From the NCBI GenBank assembly GCA_947475245.1, contig CANJLW010000012.1, forward strand, positions 52,876-116,875: a DNA stretch of 64,000 bases, given 5' to 3'. Below the pieces are notes generated by a model. That model was not told where the DNA came from. It did not search any database and saw nothing but the letters and a program-made list of their open reading frames with translations. Made by a program: the position numbers and the translations under genes. Position 1 is the first letter of the stretch; every line of letters begins with the position of its first letter. This stretch comes from Acetobacteraceae bacterium (GTDB taxonomy: Bacteria; Pseudomonadota; Alphaproteobacteria; Acetobacterales; Acetobacteraceae). This document shows, one piece after another, positions 41,727-50,472 of the stretch.

Positions 41727-43199
41727 TCACTCCCGCGGGTCTCGGTTGCGCAGCAAGGCTTCGGTCAGATCCACGAGATCGTCGGCCCAGCCGGTATCGC
41801 TTTGATCTGGTGCTCGATTGGTCAATGCATGCAGGCTCCAGACGGTCGGCAGCCCGATGCGCCCGTCAGCGGCACCGACCAGCGCGCCAATCAGGGTGGC
41901 ATCGCCGCGGGAGGCGCGCGTTTGCAGGATCGCCTGTTCGGCGGTGCAGCCTGACGCCAGCAGTCTGAACGCATTCTCCACAACGCCGATATGGGCTGAT
42001 GCGGCATCCGATGGGATTTTCATCAGGGCGTTGCACAGGGTGGAGCCAACCGGAACGGCTGACAGCGCCGCATCCCGCATGGCGGTCCGGTCACCGCCGT
42101 TCAGCGCGGCCGCGATGGCGGCGAAAACGGCACGCCTCTCGTCGAACGACACGGCAGAGGATTCTGCGGGAGCGATGCCCGCGATGGCGAGAACCGCGAG
42201 TGCGCCGAAGGTCGACGCAGCCGGCATCGGTGCCGCGATCGGTTGAGCGATGAGACCTCGCGCCAGCGAGATGGTCGCGGCTGAACCGGCGATATCGGCG
42301 ACGACCACGCCCAGCAGACAGCCGACGGCGCGGCTCAGCCGATCGTCGTTGGCCGAACGGGGCCAGGTCAGGGTGACCCGCTCTTGGCGTCTGGTTTCGG
42401 TACTGCCGCGCCAGGTGCGGGTGCGCAGGACGTCCACAGCTTGCGGTGCCCCGCCGAAGCAGGCGGAAGGGCGGCTTTCGCCCAGGGTCGTATAGGTGAC
42501 CGGCGTATTGTCCTCTGTGACAAGAACGCCACCGGCCGCCAGCAGCAAGGCATGGCCGGCGGCGATGTCGAGTGCGTTGACCGGACGAAGCGTCTGCGTC
42601 GCGATACCGTCGCCGACGGCGACCCGCGCGAGCCGATAGGCAATGGACGGCAATGGCATGAACCGCGCGGGCGCGCACGCGGCACCGTTCCAGGCCGGGC
42701 GCTGCCATGCGCCGTGATTGAGGAAGACGACGTCCTGACTGCTCAAAGCGCGCGTCCGTAAATCGATGTCGACCGGCGCCCCATTCCGGACGATTCCACC
42801 ACCCTGCGCCCAGGAAATCATGTCGGGGCCGCGGTCCGGCGATAGCGGGGCGTAGACGACACCCAATATCAGCGCGCCGTCGTGCATCAGGGCAATGGAA
42901 ACCGCGCTTCCGCGCTTGCCTTCCAGGAAGGCGCGCGTGCCGTCGTGCGGATCGACAACCCAGCAGAATCGATTGCCGTCACGGGCGACGACCCCGGCCT
43001 CCTCTCCGACGAATCGGGCGGGCAACAGGCCGATCAGGCGATCGCGGAGGAACATCTCGATCTCGTGATCCACCGGCGCGGTGATGTGATCGCTGAAGCG
43101 CGGGCCGTCGGGCAGGCAAAATTCGCGCGCGACCATGTCCCCGGCGATGCGGGCGGCGTCGATGACGGCGGGCAACAGAGATTGCGGATCAATGGGCAC
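41727..43199 (-). CDS. Inositol-monophosphatase/CysQ-like domain fused to ADP-ribosylglycohydrolase-like domain
   Basis: A 490-residue two-domain protein. The N-terminal half (about 1-275) is an IMPase/CysQ-type phosphatase: APVDHEIEMFLRDRLIG, the metal-binding GEEAG, WVVDPHDGTRAFL, and NALDIAAGHALLLAAGG, which together supply the Mg2+ ligands. The C-terminal part (about 286-490) resembles ADP-ribosylglycohydrolase (RLSRAVGCLLGVVVADIAG at its start, SRGDATLIGALVGAADG near the end). The canonical acidic metal ligands of that family, GDALG and GDTDT, are replaced, so this domain may be catalytically dead or binding only. The GTG at 43199 has AAGGA six bases upstream; the longer frame is rejected. 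Confidence 0.8.
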   Translation of the reverse strand: MPIDPQSLLPAVIDAARIAGDMVAREFCLPDGPRFSDHITAPVDHEIEMFLRDRLIGLLPARFVGEEAGVVARDGNRFCWVVDPHDGTRAFLEGKRGSAVSIALMHDGALILGVVYAPLSPDRGPDMISWAQGGGIVRNGAPVDIDLRTRALSSQDVVFLNHGAWQRPAWNGAACAPARFMPLPSIAYRLARVAVGDGIATQTLRPVNALDIAAGHALLLAAGGVLVTEDNTPVTYTTLGESRPSACFGGAPQAVDVLRTRTWRGSTETRRQERVTLTWPRSANDDRLSRAVGCLLGVVVADIAGSAATISLARGLIAQPIAAPMPAASTFGALAVLAIAGIAPAESSAVSFDERRAVFAAIAAALNGGDRTAMRDAALSAVPVGSTLCNALMKIPSDAASAHIGVVENAFRLLASGCTAEQAILQTRASRGDATLIGALVGAADGRIGLPTVWSLHALTNRAPDQSDTGWADDLVDLTEALLRNRDPRE

Positions 43200-43269
43200 G
43201 GGCGTTCCTTGGTGTGTCGACAGGCAATCTAGCCCTGGCCGCCGAGACGCGCTATCCGACCGATCCGCC

Positions 43270-44439
43270 ATGGATAACACAACCCCTCCCGCGCCGGGAT
43301 CGGCATCGACTTCCGATGCCGGGCCGTTGCCCGCCTATCGCGCCATGATCGCCGCAGGCGAGTTGGCTCCCGATCCGTCTCAGGCCATGGCCGTGGAGCG
43401 CCTGCAAGCGTTGTGGGCGGAATTACGAGGCTATGATCCACGTCCGTCGGCGGCACCCGCCGGTGGATTGTTGTCGCGTTTCCTGCGCCGTCGCCCCACG
43501 GAAACACCGGCACCCCTCGGCCTCTATATGGTGGGGGAGGTCGGTCGCGGCAAATCGATGTTGATGGATCTGTTTTTCGCCAATGCGCTGGTCGCGCGTA
43601 AGCAGCGCATCCATTTCCATCGCTTCATGCAAACCGCGCACACCAGGGTCCATGCCTGGAAGAAGGCGAATCCGGACGGAACCGACCCGATCCCGCCGCT
43701 GGCAGAGTCCATCGCGGCGGAGGCGTCCTTGCTCTGCTTTGACGAATTCCAGGTCAATGATATCGCCGACGCGATGATCCTGGGGCGGTTGTTTCAGGCA
43801 TTGTTCGATCGCGGCGTCGTGGTGGTCGCGACGTCGAACGTCGCACCCGACGATTTGTTCAAGGGGCAGCCGGGCCGGGATGCGTTCCTGCCGTTTATCG
43901 CGCTCATCAAGCAGCGCCTGGCCGTGGTCCGCATGGATGCCGGTCGGGATTTCCGACGCGAACGGATGCGCGGTTTGCGGACATGGCATGTGCCGGCCGA
44001 TACGCGCGCGGACATGGCGTTGGATGAAGCCTTCGCAACACTGACCGGCGGTGCAAAGGCGGAGTCGACGACGCTGACGGTGATGGGGCGGCAGTTTAAG
44101 GTGCCGCTGGCGGCGGAAGGCGTGGCGCGCTTCGACTTCACCATGTTGTGCGGCACCGCTCTCGGCGCCGGCGATTATCTGGCCGTCGCGACGACCTTTC
44201 ATACCGTCCTGCTGGACGGAATCCCGCGCCTGTCGCCCGACAATTTCGATGTCGCTCGGCGGTTCATCGTGCTGATCGATGCCTTATACGATCATAAGGT
44301 CAAGCTGATCGCATCGGCCGACGCTTACCCGGATCAGCTCTATCGTCGGGGCGAGAACGCGAAGATGTTCGAACGAACAGCCTCGCGTCTCGACGAGATG
44401 CAGAGTGAGGATTGGATGGAGCAACCGCACCTCACCTGA
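43270..44439 (+). CDS. zapE: Cell-division ATPase ZapE (AFG1-like)
   Basis: A 389-residue AAA-type ATPase of the AFG1/ZapE family. ZapE associates with the constricting Z-ring; mitochondrial AFG1/LACE1 assists respiratory-complex turnover. Walker A is MVGEVGRGKSMLMDL near residue 90, Walker B LLCFDEFQVNDIADAM near 155, followed by VATSNVAPDDLFKG and the C-terminal RFDFTMLCG segment. The ATG at 43270 is chosen; the longer frame overlaps the divergent fusion gene. No other division gene is adjacent. It converges on mscL, 23 bases apart. Confidence 0.93.
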   Translation: MDNTTPPAPGSASTSDAGPLPAYRAMIAAGELAPDPSQAMAVERLQALWAELRGYDPRPSAAPAGGLLSRFLRRRPTETPAPLGLYMVGEVGRGKSMLMDLFFANALVARKQRIHFHRFMQTAHTRVHAWKKANPDGTDPIPPLAESIAAEASLLCFDEFQVNDIADAMILGRLFQALFDRGVVVVATSNVAPDDLFKGQPGRDAFLPFIALIKQRLAVVRMDAGRDFRRERMRGLRTWHVPADTRADMALDEAFATLTGGAKAESTTLTVMGRQFKVPLAAEGVARFDFTMLCGTALGAGDYLAVATTFHTVLLDGIPRLSPDNFDVARRFIVLIDALYDHKVKLIASADAYPDQLYRRGENAKMFERTASRLDEMQSEDWMEQPHLT

Positions 44440-44462
44440 AGGATCGACAAAGCGTAGGCGGC

Positions 44463-44903
44463 TTACTTCGTCTTGAGCGCGTCGCGAATCTCGGTCAGCA
44501 GCACTTCGGTCTTGGTCGGCGCGGCCGGCGCGGCGGGTTTCGCGTCTTCGCGGACCTTGAGGCGAGTCAGCGCCTTGACGACCCAGAAAATGGCGAAGCT
44601 GACGATCAGGAACTGAATGATCGAATTCAGGAACAAGCCGACATTCAGCGTCGGCGCCCCGGCCTTCTGCGCCTCGGCGAGGCTTGTATAAACCTGTCGA
44701 TTCAACGAGATGAAGATGTTGGAGAAGTCGACGCCGCCGATCAAAAGGCCGATCAGGGGGTTGAACAGATCCTTGACCAGGCTGTTGACGACCCCGGTGA
44801 ACGCGGCGCCGATGATGATGCCGACCGCCAGATCGACCACGCTGCCGCGCATAATGAAGCTGCGGAATTCCGACACCCACGAGGGTGCTTTGGGAGCGAG
44901 CAT
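44463..44903 (-). CDS. mscL: Large-conductance mechanosensitive channel MscL
   Basis: A 146-residue channel opened by membrane tension to release solutes on osmotic downshock. The first membrane helix and its pore-lining segment are FIMRGSVVDLAVGIIIGAAF, and the second is LNSIIQFLIVSFAIFWVVKAL. The charged C-terminal bundle (TEVLLTEIRDALKTK) is present, with an Ala/Pro-rich insertion before it. The ATG at 44903 has GGAGG six bases upstream, and that ribosome-binding site overlaps the stop region of the preceding membrane glycosyltransferase gene, so mscL is the terminal gene of a long envelope-glycan operon. Confidence 0.96.
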   Translation of the reverse strand: MLAPKAPSWVSEFRSFIMRGSVVDLAVGIIIGAAFTGVVNSLVKDLFNPLIGLLIGGVDFSNIFISLNRQVYTSLAEAQKAGAPTLNVGLFLNSIIQFLIVSFAIFWVVKALTRLKVREDAKPAAPAAPTKTEVLLTEIRDALKTK

Positions 44904-44904
44904 T

Positions 44905-46119
44905 CTATCCTCCGAACTTCGCTGTATCCGGGCACAATAGAGATGTCGGACGGGCAAACAAGGCGGCGTCGGTCCGCGGCAATCGTCGCCATGCGACAAC
45001 CCCCAGGCCGATAAGAACGAGACTGCCCAGGCCCGGCAGAATGCGGTGGGCGAGCAGCAGCGCTATGCCGGGAAAGACCCAGGCCAACGCGATGACGGCG
45101 CGCGCGGCCGTGGCGGATTGAACGGTCCTGGTTATCAGCAGGGCGCAGGCGACCGCGGTGCAAACGAGATCGTAGCTGTGCGCATAGGGGGTGGTGAGCG
45201 GCACCAGGCACAGCGTGAGGCAAAGCGCCATGCGGGATTCCCCCGACCGTCTTGCCGCGTGCCAGACCAGCGCCGCGGACACCAGACCGACCAAAATCTG
45301 GATCGCATAGGCGTGCGTGGTGGCGACTCCCAGGGCGCGCATCAGCACGAATGGCGGGATCATCATGTAGTGGGCGCTGAGGCCGAACGGTGCTTCGAGG
45401 AAGCCGCGCATGAACGGTGCCGTCACGGTCGCATAGGCGATCCACGCATCGACGCCGAAGATGAACAGCGACATCGTGCATAGTGCAGCCCCGAAACCCG
45501 CCGCCCAGACCATGGGACGCCATTGTCCGCGCGCCAGCAGATAGATCGGCACCAGCAGTCCCAGCTGCGGCTTAAGGGTGAGCAGACTCAGAAGCAGTCC
45601 CGCCAGGATCGGTCGCCGCTCCGCCAGGAACAACCCGCCAACCAGCGCCGCGCCGCTTAACAACGCTCCATTCTGCCCGATGAGCGCATTGTCCAGGATC
45701 GCCGGTGAGGCGGCGACGGCGACGGCTTGCCAAGGCGACAGGCCGATTTGGCGGAGAACGAAGAAGAACACGGCTCCGGTTCCGACAATCCAGACCAGAA
45801 AGGCGGGCACCAGAGGCAGATGCGAGAGCGGGACGGCCAACAGCAACAGATGGGGCGGATATCCCCAGGTATACATGTCGAGACGAGCGCCGAAGAGGGT
45901 GCGGACGTGATCCGCATAAGCGATCGGATCGAACAGCGTGCGTAGATCGCCGACGGTCGCCAGCCGACCGCCAACCCAGATGTTGACGAAGTCGCGCACG
46001 ACGATCTGATGATCCAGACCGATCAGGCTGGACGGGTAGTCCTTCCACACCAACCATCCCAGCATCAACCCCGGCAGCAGGCCCAAGGGCGGCAGCCAGC
46101 GCGGCACGGATCCTGTCAT
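44905..46119 (-). CDS. Polytopic membrane glycosyltransferase, GT87-like (DUF2029)
   Basis: A 404-residue protein with about ten hydrophobic helices. The N-terminal luminal region holds the acidic residue pattern of GT-C mannosyltransferases (HQIVVRDFVNIWVGGRLA, then YADHVRTLFG), followed by YTWGYPPHLLLL and LTLKPQLGLLVP, typical of the GT87/DUF2029 family that uses polyprenyl-phosphate sugars. The start ATG overlaps the stop of the preceding gene (ATGA), and its own stop lies one base from the mscL start codon. Probably adds sugar from a lipid carrier to an envelope glycan or lipid. Confidence 0.8.
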   Translation of the reverse strand: MTGSVPRWLPPLGLLPGLMLGWLVWKDYPSSLIGLDHQIVVRDFVNIWVGGRLATVGDLRTLFDPIAYADHVRTLFGARLDMYTWGYPPHLLLLAVPLSHLPLVPAFLVWIVGTGAVFFFVLRQIGLSPWQAVAVAASPAILDNALIGQNGALLSGAALVGGLFLAERRPILAGLLLSLLTLKPQLGLLVPIYLLARGQWRPMVWAAGFGAALCTMSLFIFGVDAWIAYATVTAPFMRGFLEAPFGLSAHYMMIPPFVLMRALGVATTHAYAIQILVGLVSAALVWHAARRSGESRMALCLTLCLVPLTTPYAHSYDLVCTAVACALLITRTVQSATAARAVIALAWVFPGIALLLAHRILPGLGSLVLIGLGVVAWRRLPRTDAALFARPTSLLCPDTAKFGG

Positions 46120-47348
46120 GACCGCACCGAACCGGGGCCGGGACGCGTCAAACCGGCCAGAAACAGGACGCCGATGAAAAAGCCGACGAACATGTGGCGA
46201 TAGAGGAAGTGATGATGCACGATCGCGTGATTGACCATCGTGACATACCAAACACACGAAACCGCTATCCCCGCGGCACTGACCAGAAGCCAGTCTTTCA
46301 ACCTCGGCCGCAGGGAAGGCACGCACGCAATGGTCGCTGTCACCAGTAAGCACCATGGCCCAAGCGAGAGACCGGCAAAGCGAAACAGCGTCATGTCGTC
46401 GCCTGACAGACGCAGCGGTTCCGTTCCGATCAGATAGCTTGCGACGACCGCGTTGACGGTCAGAAGATACTCGACGACGCCGTGAATCTGGAGTGCCCCG
46501 GAGCGATGGGCCGCTGCCCCCAGAATATCGCCCAAGCCCGCCGACAGTGACCCGAGATGCAGGCAAACCTGAAGCAAATGCAGGCCGTGCGCGGCACAAA
46601 AGCCGCCACCGACCAGGAATGCGCGCAGAAAGGCCGACCGATAGCCGTCGCCGGTCCCCAGACGCGTGAGGCAAAGTTCAACCGCCAGCGGCGTCAGAAC
46701 AACCAGAAACGCATAGTCGAATGACAGCCAACCCTGCAGGAAGCCCAGGACCGCGAACACGAACGCCGGTGTCCCGCCGCACAGGATGGCCGCGATCTCA
46801 ACCAGCAGCAGGGCCTGTGCATACCCGTCGTAATGCAGGTAGGTCTGGGAGTCATAAAACGATGGGACCGCAAGACATGCAGCCATCGCGATCCATCCGC
46901 CCAGCCGACCAATACGCCGGCGAACGGCAAAGCCCAGAAACAGCGTCGCAAACAAGCCGATGGTCAAGGGAAGCAATCGCCAGAGCAACACCGTCGCCGA
47001 ACCGGTCAGCATCATTGCGACGGTCAACAGATACTCCGGTCCGGGCGGATAGTGGGTGTAGACACCTTCCGGCGTCACGCCGGGAATCTGTCCCATCGGT
47101 TCGCCGGCAAACCCTTGCCCGTCGTACAGGCCGGGATAGAACACATTCGGCAAGCCATGAGTCGCCGCGAAGCCGTGTTCCACGAAGTTCCGCGCGCCCC
47201 GGATTGCGTTTGCCTCCGAATAGGCATCCACCGCGGACAGCGCGTCGCCCCATCCCGAGGCCTGCCAAAATGCCAGGGCTGTCGGAAGGCAGCACAGCAC
47301 AACGAAGCCCGCCAACTCCGCACGGGATGGCGTCCGAAGATCAGGCAT
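46116..47348 (-). CDS. Polytopic membrane protein, probable GT-C glycosyltransferase
   Basis: A 410-residue protein with about ten membrane segments, resembling GT39/GT83-type lipid-linked sugar transferases. The first extracytoplasmic region contains the acidic Asp/Glu pattern (SAVDAYSEANAIRGARNF, YPGLYDGQGF) and YTHYPPGPEYLL, which is common in ArnT/PMT-like proteins. Not assigned to a specific sugar. The ATG at 47348 overlaps the preceding gene's 3' end by 8 bases; the next gene starts inside its last codons. Acts in the cytoplasmic membrane in concert with the other transferases of this operon. Confidence 0.72.
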   Translation of the reverse strand: MPDLRTPSRAELAGFVVLCCLPTALAFWQASGWGDALSAVDAYSEANAIRGARNFVEHGFAATHGLPNVFYPGLYDGQGFAGEPMGQIPGVTPEGVYTHYPPGPEYLLTVAMMLTGSATVLLWRLLPLTIGLFATLFLGFAVRRRIGRLGGWIAMAACLAVPSFYDSQTYLHYDGYAQALLLVEIAAILCGGTPAFVFAVLGFLQGWLSFDYAFLVVLTPLAVELCLTRLGTGDGYRSAFLRAFLVGGGFCAAHGLHLLQVCLHLGSLSAGLGDILGAAAHRSGALQIHGVVEYLLTVNAVVASYLIGTEPLRLSGDDMTLFRFAGLSLGPWCLLVTATIACVPSLRPRLKDWLLVSAAGIAVSCVWYVTMVNHAIVHHHFLYRHMFVGFFIGVLFLAGLTRPGPGSVRS

Positions 47349-48537
47349 AGTCGATCGCAACCGCCCGGACGCTTGGCCGGACAGGGTCGATGTCCCAACC
47401 CACCGAGACGGGATTGCGTGGGCGCGTAGTGACGCTCAGCGATGCGACGGCGGCGGCCATGCAGTCGCGCCGTCCCTGACACGGCGGCGACTCGTTGACA
47501 TGGATACACGGTGAGCAGGGTAGGGACGCAAAGGCGACACGCTCGGTGGTCTCAAGCGGTCGCAGACGGGTGGCGGGATCGGTTGGCCCCCAGAAGCTGA
47601 CACTTTGGATGCCGAGCGCGCGGGCGAGATGCAGCAAGAGGGAGTCGATGCCGTGGAAGCCGTCGGCGCGGGCCAGAACGGCGGTGGATTGGAGCAAGGT
47701 CAGTTCACCGCACAGGTTTATGCCTTGTCCGACTTCCGCGATGATCGCCTCCGCCGCCGGCCGGTCCGCAGCACCGCCGACAAAAACGAAGCGATAGCCG
47801 GCAAGCGACATTGGCAGCAGAAGGGACGCCCATTCCGCGCGATTCAACTGGCGCTCTTGCCCGAAGTCCGAGCAGCCGTGGCCGATGGCAATGAAGCGGC
47901 GCGGCAGTTCAACCGGCAGAACCTGAAGACGGATCCGATCGCGAAACTTCCTGTGGAACGCGGCGATGTCGATGCGATCCACGTCGAACCATTTGGCCAG
48001 AAGATCGTAAAACACATACACGGGGCCATGCGCGTTGAAATACGTCATGTGCGTGTAAAAGCCGCGCCGCCAGAAGACGATCTCGTCAACAAAGCCGATC
48101 CGATTGCGAATGGTCGACAGCAGTCCCAGCACGGTTGTCAGGCGGGAGTGCATTTCAAGATCGATCAAATGATCGGCATACCGTGACATCCGCCAAACCG
48201 CTCGGCAGCTTGAACCGACCAGTCGAAGCAGGCTGGAATCGTCGATCGTCCAGGTGGCATCGAACCAGTCATGGCCTTCGGCGAAGGCGGTCACCTGACG
48301 GGTGCCGACCAGGAAGAAGGAACCTGCCGGAAATTTGGCGCGGATCGCCTGCATCGACGGCATCGCCAGAAACAGGCTGCCGGCGCCGACCATTTTGATC
48401 ACGACGCAGCCTTTTCGCCGCTTCAGGCTATGATCGCGGCGCAGTGCCAACGCCAACAGGCGGACCACCGGGAACAGCAGAAGTAGCAGGCAGCCGCCGA
48501 CCCAGTAGTCGATCCGTCGTTTGAGCTGAAAGCCCAT
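47341..48537 (-). CDS. Family 9 glycosyltransferase (heptosyltransferase-like)
   Basis: A 398-residue GT-B fold enzyme related to LPS heptosyltransferases. It begins with a single hydrophobic segment (YWVGGCLLLLLFPVVRLLALAL), an anchor not found in most soluble family members. The donor-site region is near the C-terminus (ADGFHGIDSLLLHLARALGIQ, then SFWGPTDPATRL), and a Cys-rich tail follows (SLPCSPCIHVNESPPCQGRRDC), like the C-terminal CxPC segments of some GT9 proteins. It probably adds a heptose or hexose to a membrane glycolipid. The start abuts the stop of the upstream methyltransferase. Confidence 0.82.
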   Translation of the reverse strand: MGFQLKRRIDYWVGGCLLLLLFPVVRLLALALRRDHSLKRRKGCVVIKMVGAGSLFLAMPSMQAIRAKFPAGSFFLVGTRQVTAFAEGHDWFDATWTIDDSSLLRLVGSSCRAVWRMSRYADHLIDLEMHSRLTTVLGLLSTIRNRIGFVDEIVFWRRGFYTHMTYFNAHGPVYVFYDLLAKWFDVDRIDIAAFHRKFRDRIRLQVLPVELPRRFIAIGHGCSDFGQERQLNRAEWASLLLPMSLAGYRFVFVGGAADRPAAEAIIAEVGQGINLCGELTLLQSTAVLARADGFHGIDSLLLHLARALGIQSVSFWGPTDPATRLRPLETTERVAFASLPCSPCIHVNESPPCQGRRDCMAAAVASLSVTTRPRNPVSVGWDIDPVRPSVRAVAIDYA

Positions 48538-49371
48538 CTAGGACCGCTCAAACACCAGGCCGCGCTCGCCGAAGTTCAGCCATACCGCGGAATTCGCGAA
48601 GGGGCCGAGGGGCACCGTCATGCCGGTCTTCATTCGCCAGTGCGCGGCGATCGTCTGGAGCGTCAGGCATTTGCTGGGGCTGAATGTCTGCACCAACCGC
48701 CAACCAAAGGCGCGCCAGAGCGCGTCCAGGCCAGACGTCGAATAGAAGATCCAATGATCCTCGATATCGTGCGGCCACCAACCCCGCAGCAGTCGGCGCG
48801 ACAGGCTGTCCGCGACCGGCAGAACCAGAATGGCGCGGGAGCCCGCGCGGGTGGCCTGGTTCAGGGCGTTCAGATGCCGCTGAGCATCGGGGATGTGTTC
48901 AAACGAATCGAGATAGAGCGCGAGGTCGAAATTGCGGCCGGCGAAGGCCGCCATATCCGCGCCGATATTCGACGCGGTGATGCCCATCGCCTGTGCCGCC
49001 AATCGATTGGCGGCGATCGGTTCCAGACCAAAGACATGGGCACCGTGCCGGTGCATCCAGTCCAATGTCGCGCCACCGCCGAAGCCGACTTCCAGCACCT
49101 GGCGACCGACGATCTCGGTATTGGTCGCTGTCAGCCAGGACTCCAATGTCCGTTGCTTCGACGCGACCACGGCATTCTGCCGATGTCCGCGCTCCACCGG
49201 ATAATCGGCGGAGTATTGGAAGGAACGCCGGGCGGGATGCCAGATGGAACCGCAGTCGCGACAATGGTGGTGGTTGGAAGCGAACGATTGGTTGCGGTGT
49301 CCGCAGACCGGGCAAAGCACCTCTGTGGTACGTTCGGCGACGGTCAAGGTTTCGGACGATGCCCGGTTCAT
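48538..49371 (-). CDS. SAM-dependent methyltransferase with N-terminal zinc ribbon
   Basis: A 277-residue protein. Residues 20-42 form a CxxC-CxxC zinc ribbon (CPVCGH then CRDCGS) often seen on methyltransferases acting on sugars or lipid-linked glycans. The class I core has motif I VLEVGFGGGATLDWM, an acidic post-I residue (VFGLEP), and LYLDSFEHIPD, followed by ALNQATRAGSRAILVLP. The start ATG overlaps the stop of the preceding gene (ATGA). It presumably O-methylates a glycan made by the transferases in this operon. Confidence 0.85.
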   Translation of the reverse strand: MNRASSETLTVAERTTEVLCPVCGHRNQSFASNHHHCRDCGSIWHPARRSFQYSADYPVERGHRQNAVVASKQRTLESWLTATNTEIVGRQVLEVGFGGGATLDWMHRHGAHVFGLEPIAANRLAAQAMGITASNIGADMAAFAGRNFDLALYLDSFEHIPDAQRHLNALNQATRAGSRAILVLPVADSLSRRLLRGWWPHDIEDHWIFYSTSGLDALWRAFGWRLVQTFSPSKCLTLQTIAAHWRMKTGMTVPLGPFANSAVWLNFGERGLVFERS

Positions 49372-50363
49372 GCGGACCGTCCCGGCCAAACGGTCTCCGG
49401 GTCCAACCACCAGATGACAAAGCCGGGCAGACCGGACAGGGCACCGCCGACACCAAACAGGACCGACAGAACGAACGCCCCGCCCGCGGGAACGCCGAGT
49501 ATGCCGAGGAGGGCGACGAAGACGCCCTCTCTGACGCCCCAACCGCCGAAGGAGATGGGCAGCGTCGTGGCCAGTGTCACCAGCGGGATCACCGCCAGAC
49601 AATCAAGCCAGGACAGGTTAAGCCCGATTGCGGAGGCAAGCAGCCAGGCGACCACGGTGAAGTAGGCATTGCTGATGATGCCGAGAACCGCCGTCAGTAG
49701 CCCCCAACGCGATGTGAACAGGCAGCGCGCGTCTGCGGCAAGCTGGGCCACGGGGCGGAACAGTCGGCGGCGGCGCAAGGACTCCTGATCCGCGGCAACA
49801 AGCATGACGCAGCCCCCGACGCCGATGCCGAGCAAGAGCGAGGCAATCCAGTCCGCGGAGAATGGGCCGAACCGGGCGGCCAGCAGAGGTTGCGTGACCA
49901 CGAGAACCAGCAGCAGAGCCAGCACCATGAGGCCGCGTTCAAAGATGATCGCGTGCGCGGTCGCGCGCGCGTCATAGCCTCGCTTGATCGCCAACCAGCC
50001 GCGCAGGCTGTCGCTGGCCACGGATGGCAAGGCCTGGCCGAAAACAGTGGCGACCGAGAACAGCATGGTGAGCGTGACGGCCGAACCGGCGGGCTTGCGC
50101 ATGCCGCGCAGGACGCACCACCACCGAAGACCGCCGAACACGGGAATGATCATGAACGCTGCGAGGGCGATACAGCCCAGGAGCGGGGAGATCAGCCGGA
50201 TGTGGTCCTGCAATCCATGTCGTGCCGCGTCGTTCACGGCGTAGATCAGGATGCCGACGGTGACCGCCAGTTTGAACGCGCCCTTGGCAAAACGATGCTT
50301 GGACGGCGTCGCTCGGCTTCGCGATTGTTGTTCGTTCAGCCAGTCATTGGCGACGGTATGCAT
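49368..50363 (-). CDS. LPG-synthase-TM family flippase-like membrane protein
   Basis: A 331-residue polytopic protein of the lysylphosphatidylglycerol_TM/UPF0104 family (AglD, MprF N-domain). The family landmarks are the early GLRWWCVLRG segment, SDSLRGWLAIKRG with ERGLMVLALL, and PISFGGWGVREGVFVALLG near residue 270. These proteins flip lipids or lipid-linked sugars, or act as accessory proteins in glycolipid synthesis. It is the first gene of a six-gene operon (to mscL) with overlaps at almost every junction. No aminoacyl-transferase domain is fused to it, so antimicrobial-peptide resistance by lysylation is not implied. Confidence 0.85.
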   Translation of the reverse strand: MHTVANDWLNEQQSRSRATPSKHRFAKGAFKLAVTVGILIYAVNDAARHGLQDHIRLISPLLGCIALAAFMIIPVFGGLRWWCVLRGMRKPAGSAVTLTMLFSVATVFGQALPSVASDSLRGWLAIKRGYDARATAHAIIFERGLMVLALLLVLVVTQPLLAARFGPFSADWIASLLLGIGVGGCVMLVAADQESLRRRRLFRPVAQLAADARCLFTSRWGLLTAVLGIISNAYFTVVAWLLASAIGLNLSWLDCLAVIPLVTLATTLPISFGGWGVREGVFVALLGILGVPAGGAFVLSVLFGVGGALSGLPGFVIWWLDPETVWPGRSA

Positions 50364-50439
50364 GGATGCCGGTATCCCGCCTGTCTCCCCCGCCGGGATG
50401 GCCCAGGCGGATTGGTTCGGCGGGATAGTGCGGGCGGGA

Positions 50440-50462
50440 AGGCTGCAACATCGTTGCAGCCT
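50440..50462 (-). terminator. Hairpin after the deacetylase operon
   Basis: A perfect 10-bp stem (AGGCTGCAAC with GTTGCAGCCT) with a three-base loop, located 11 bases after the minus-strand stop at 50473. No U-run follows on the minus strand (TCCCGCCC), so the element may be a Rho-dependent or attenuating hairpin. It separates the deacetylase genes from the six-gene operon. Confidence 0.55.
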
Positions 50463-50472
50463 GAAACATTGC

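Noticed and set aside
44904..44999. Upstream-extended MscL start
   Set aside because: The ATG at 44903 has an ideal GGAGG and gives the normal MscL N-terminus; the extension lies inside the preceding glycosyltransferase gene.
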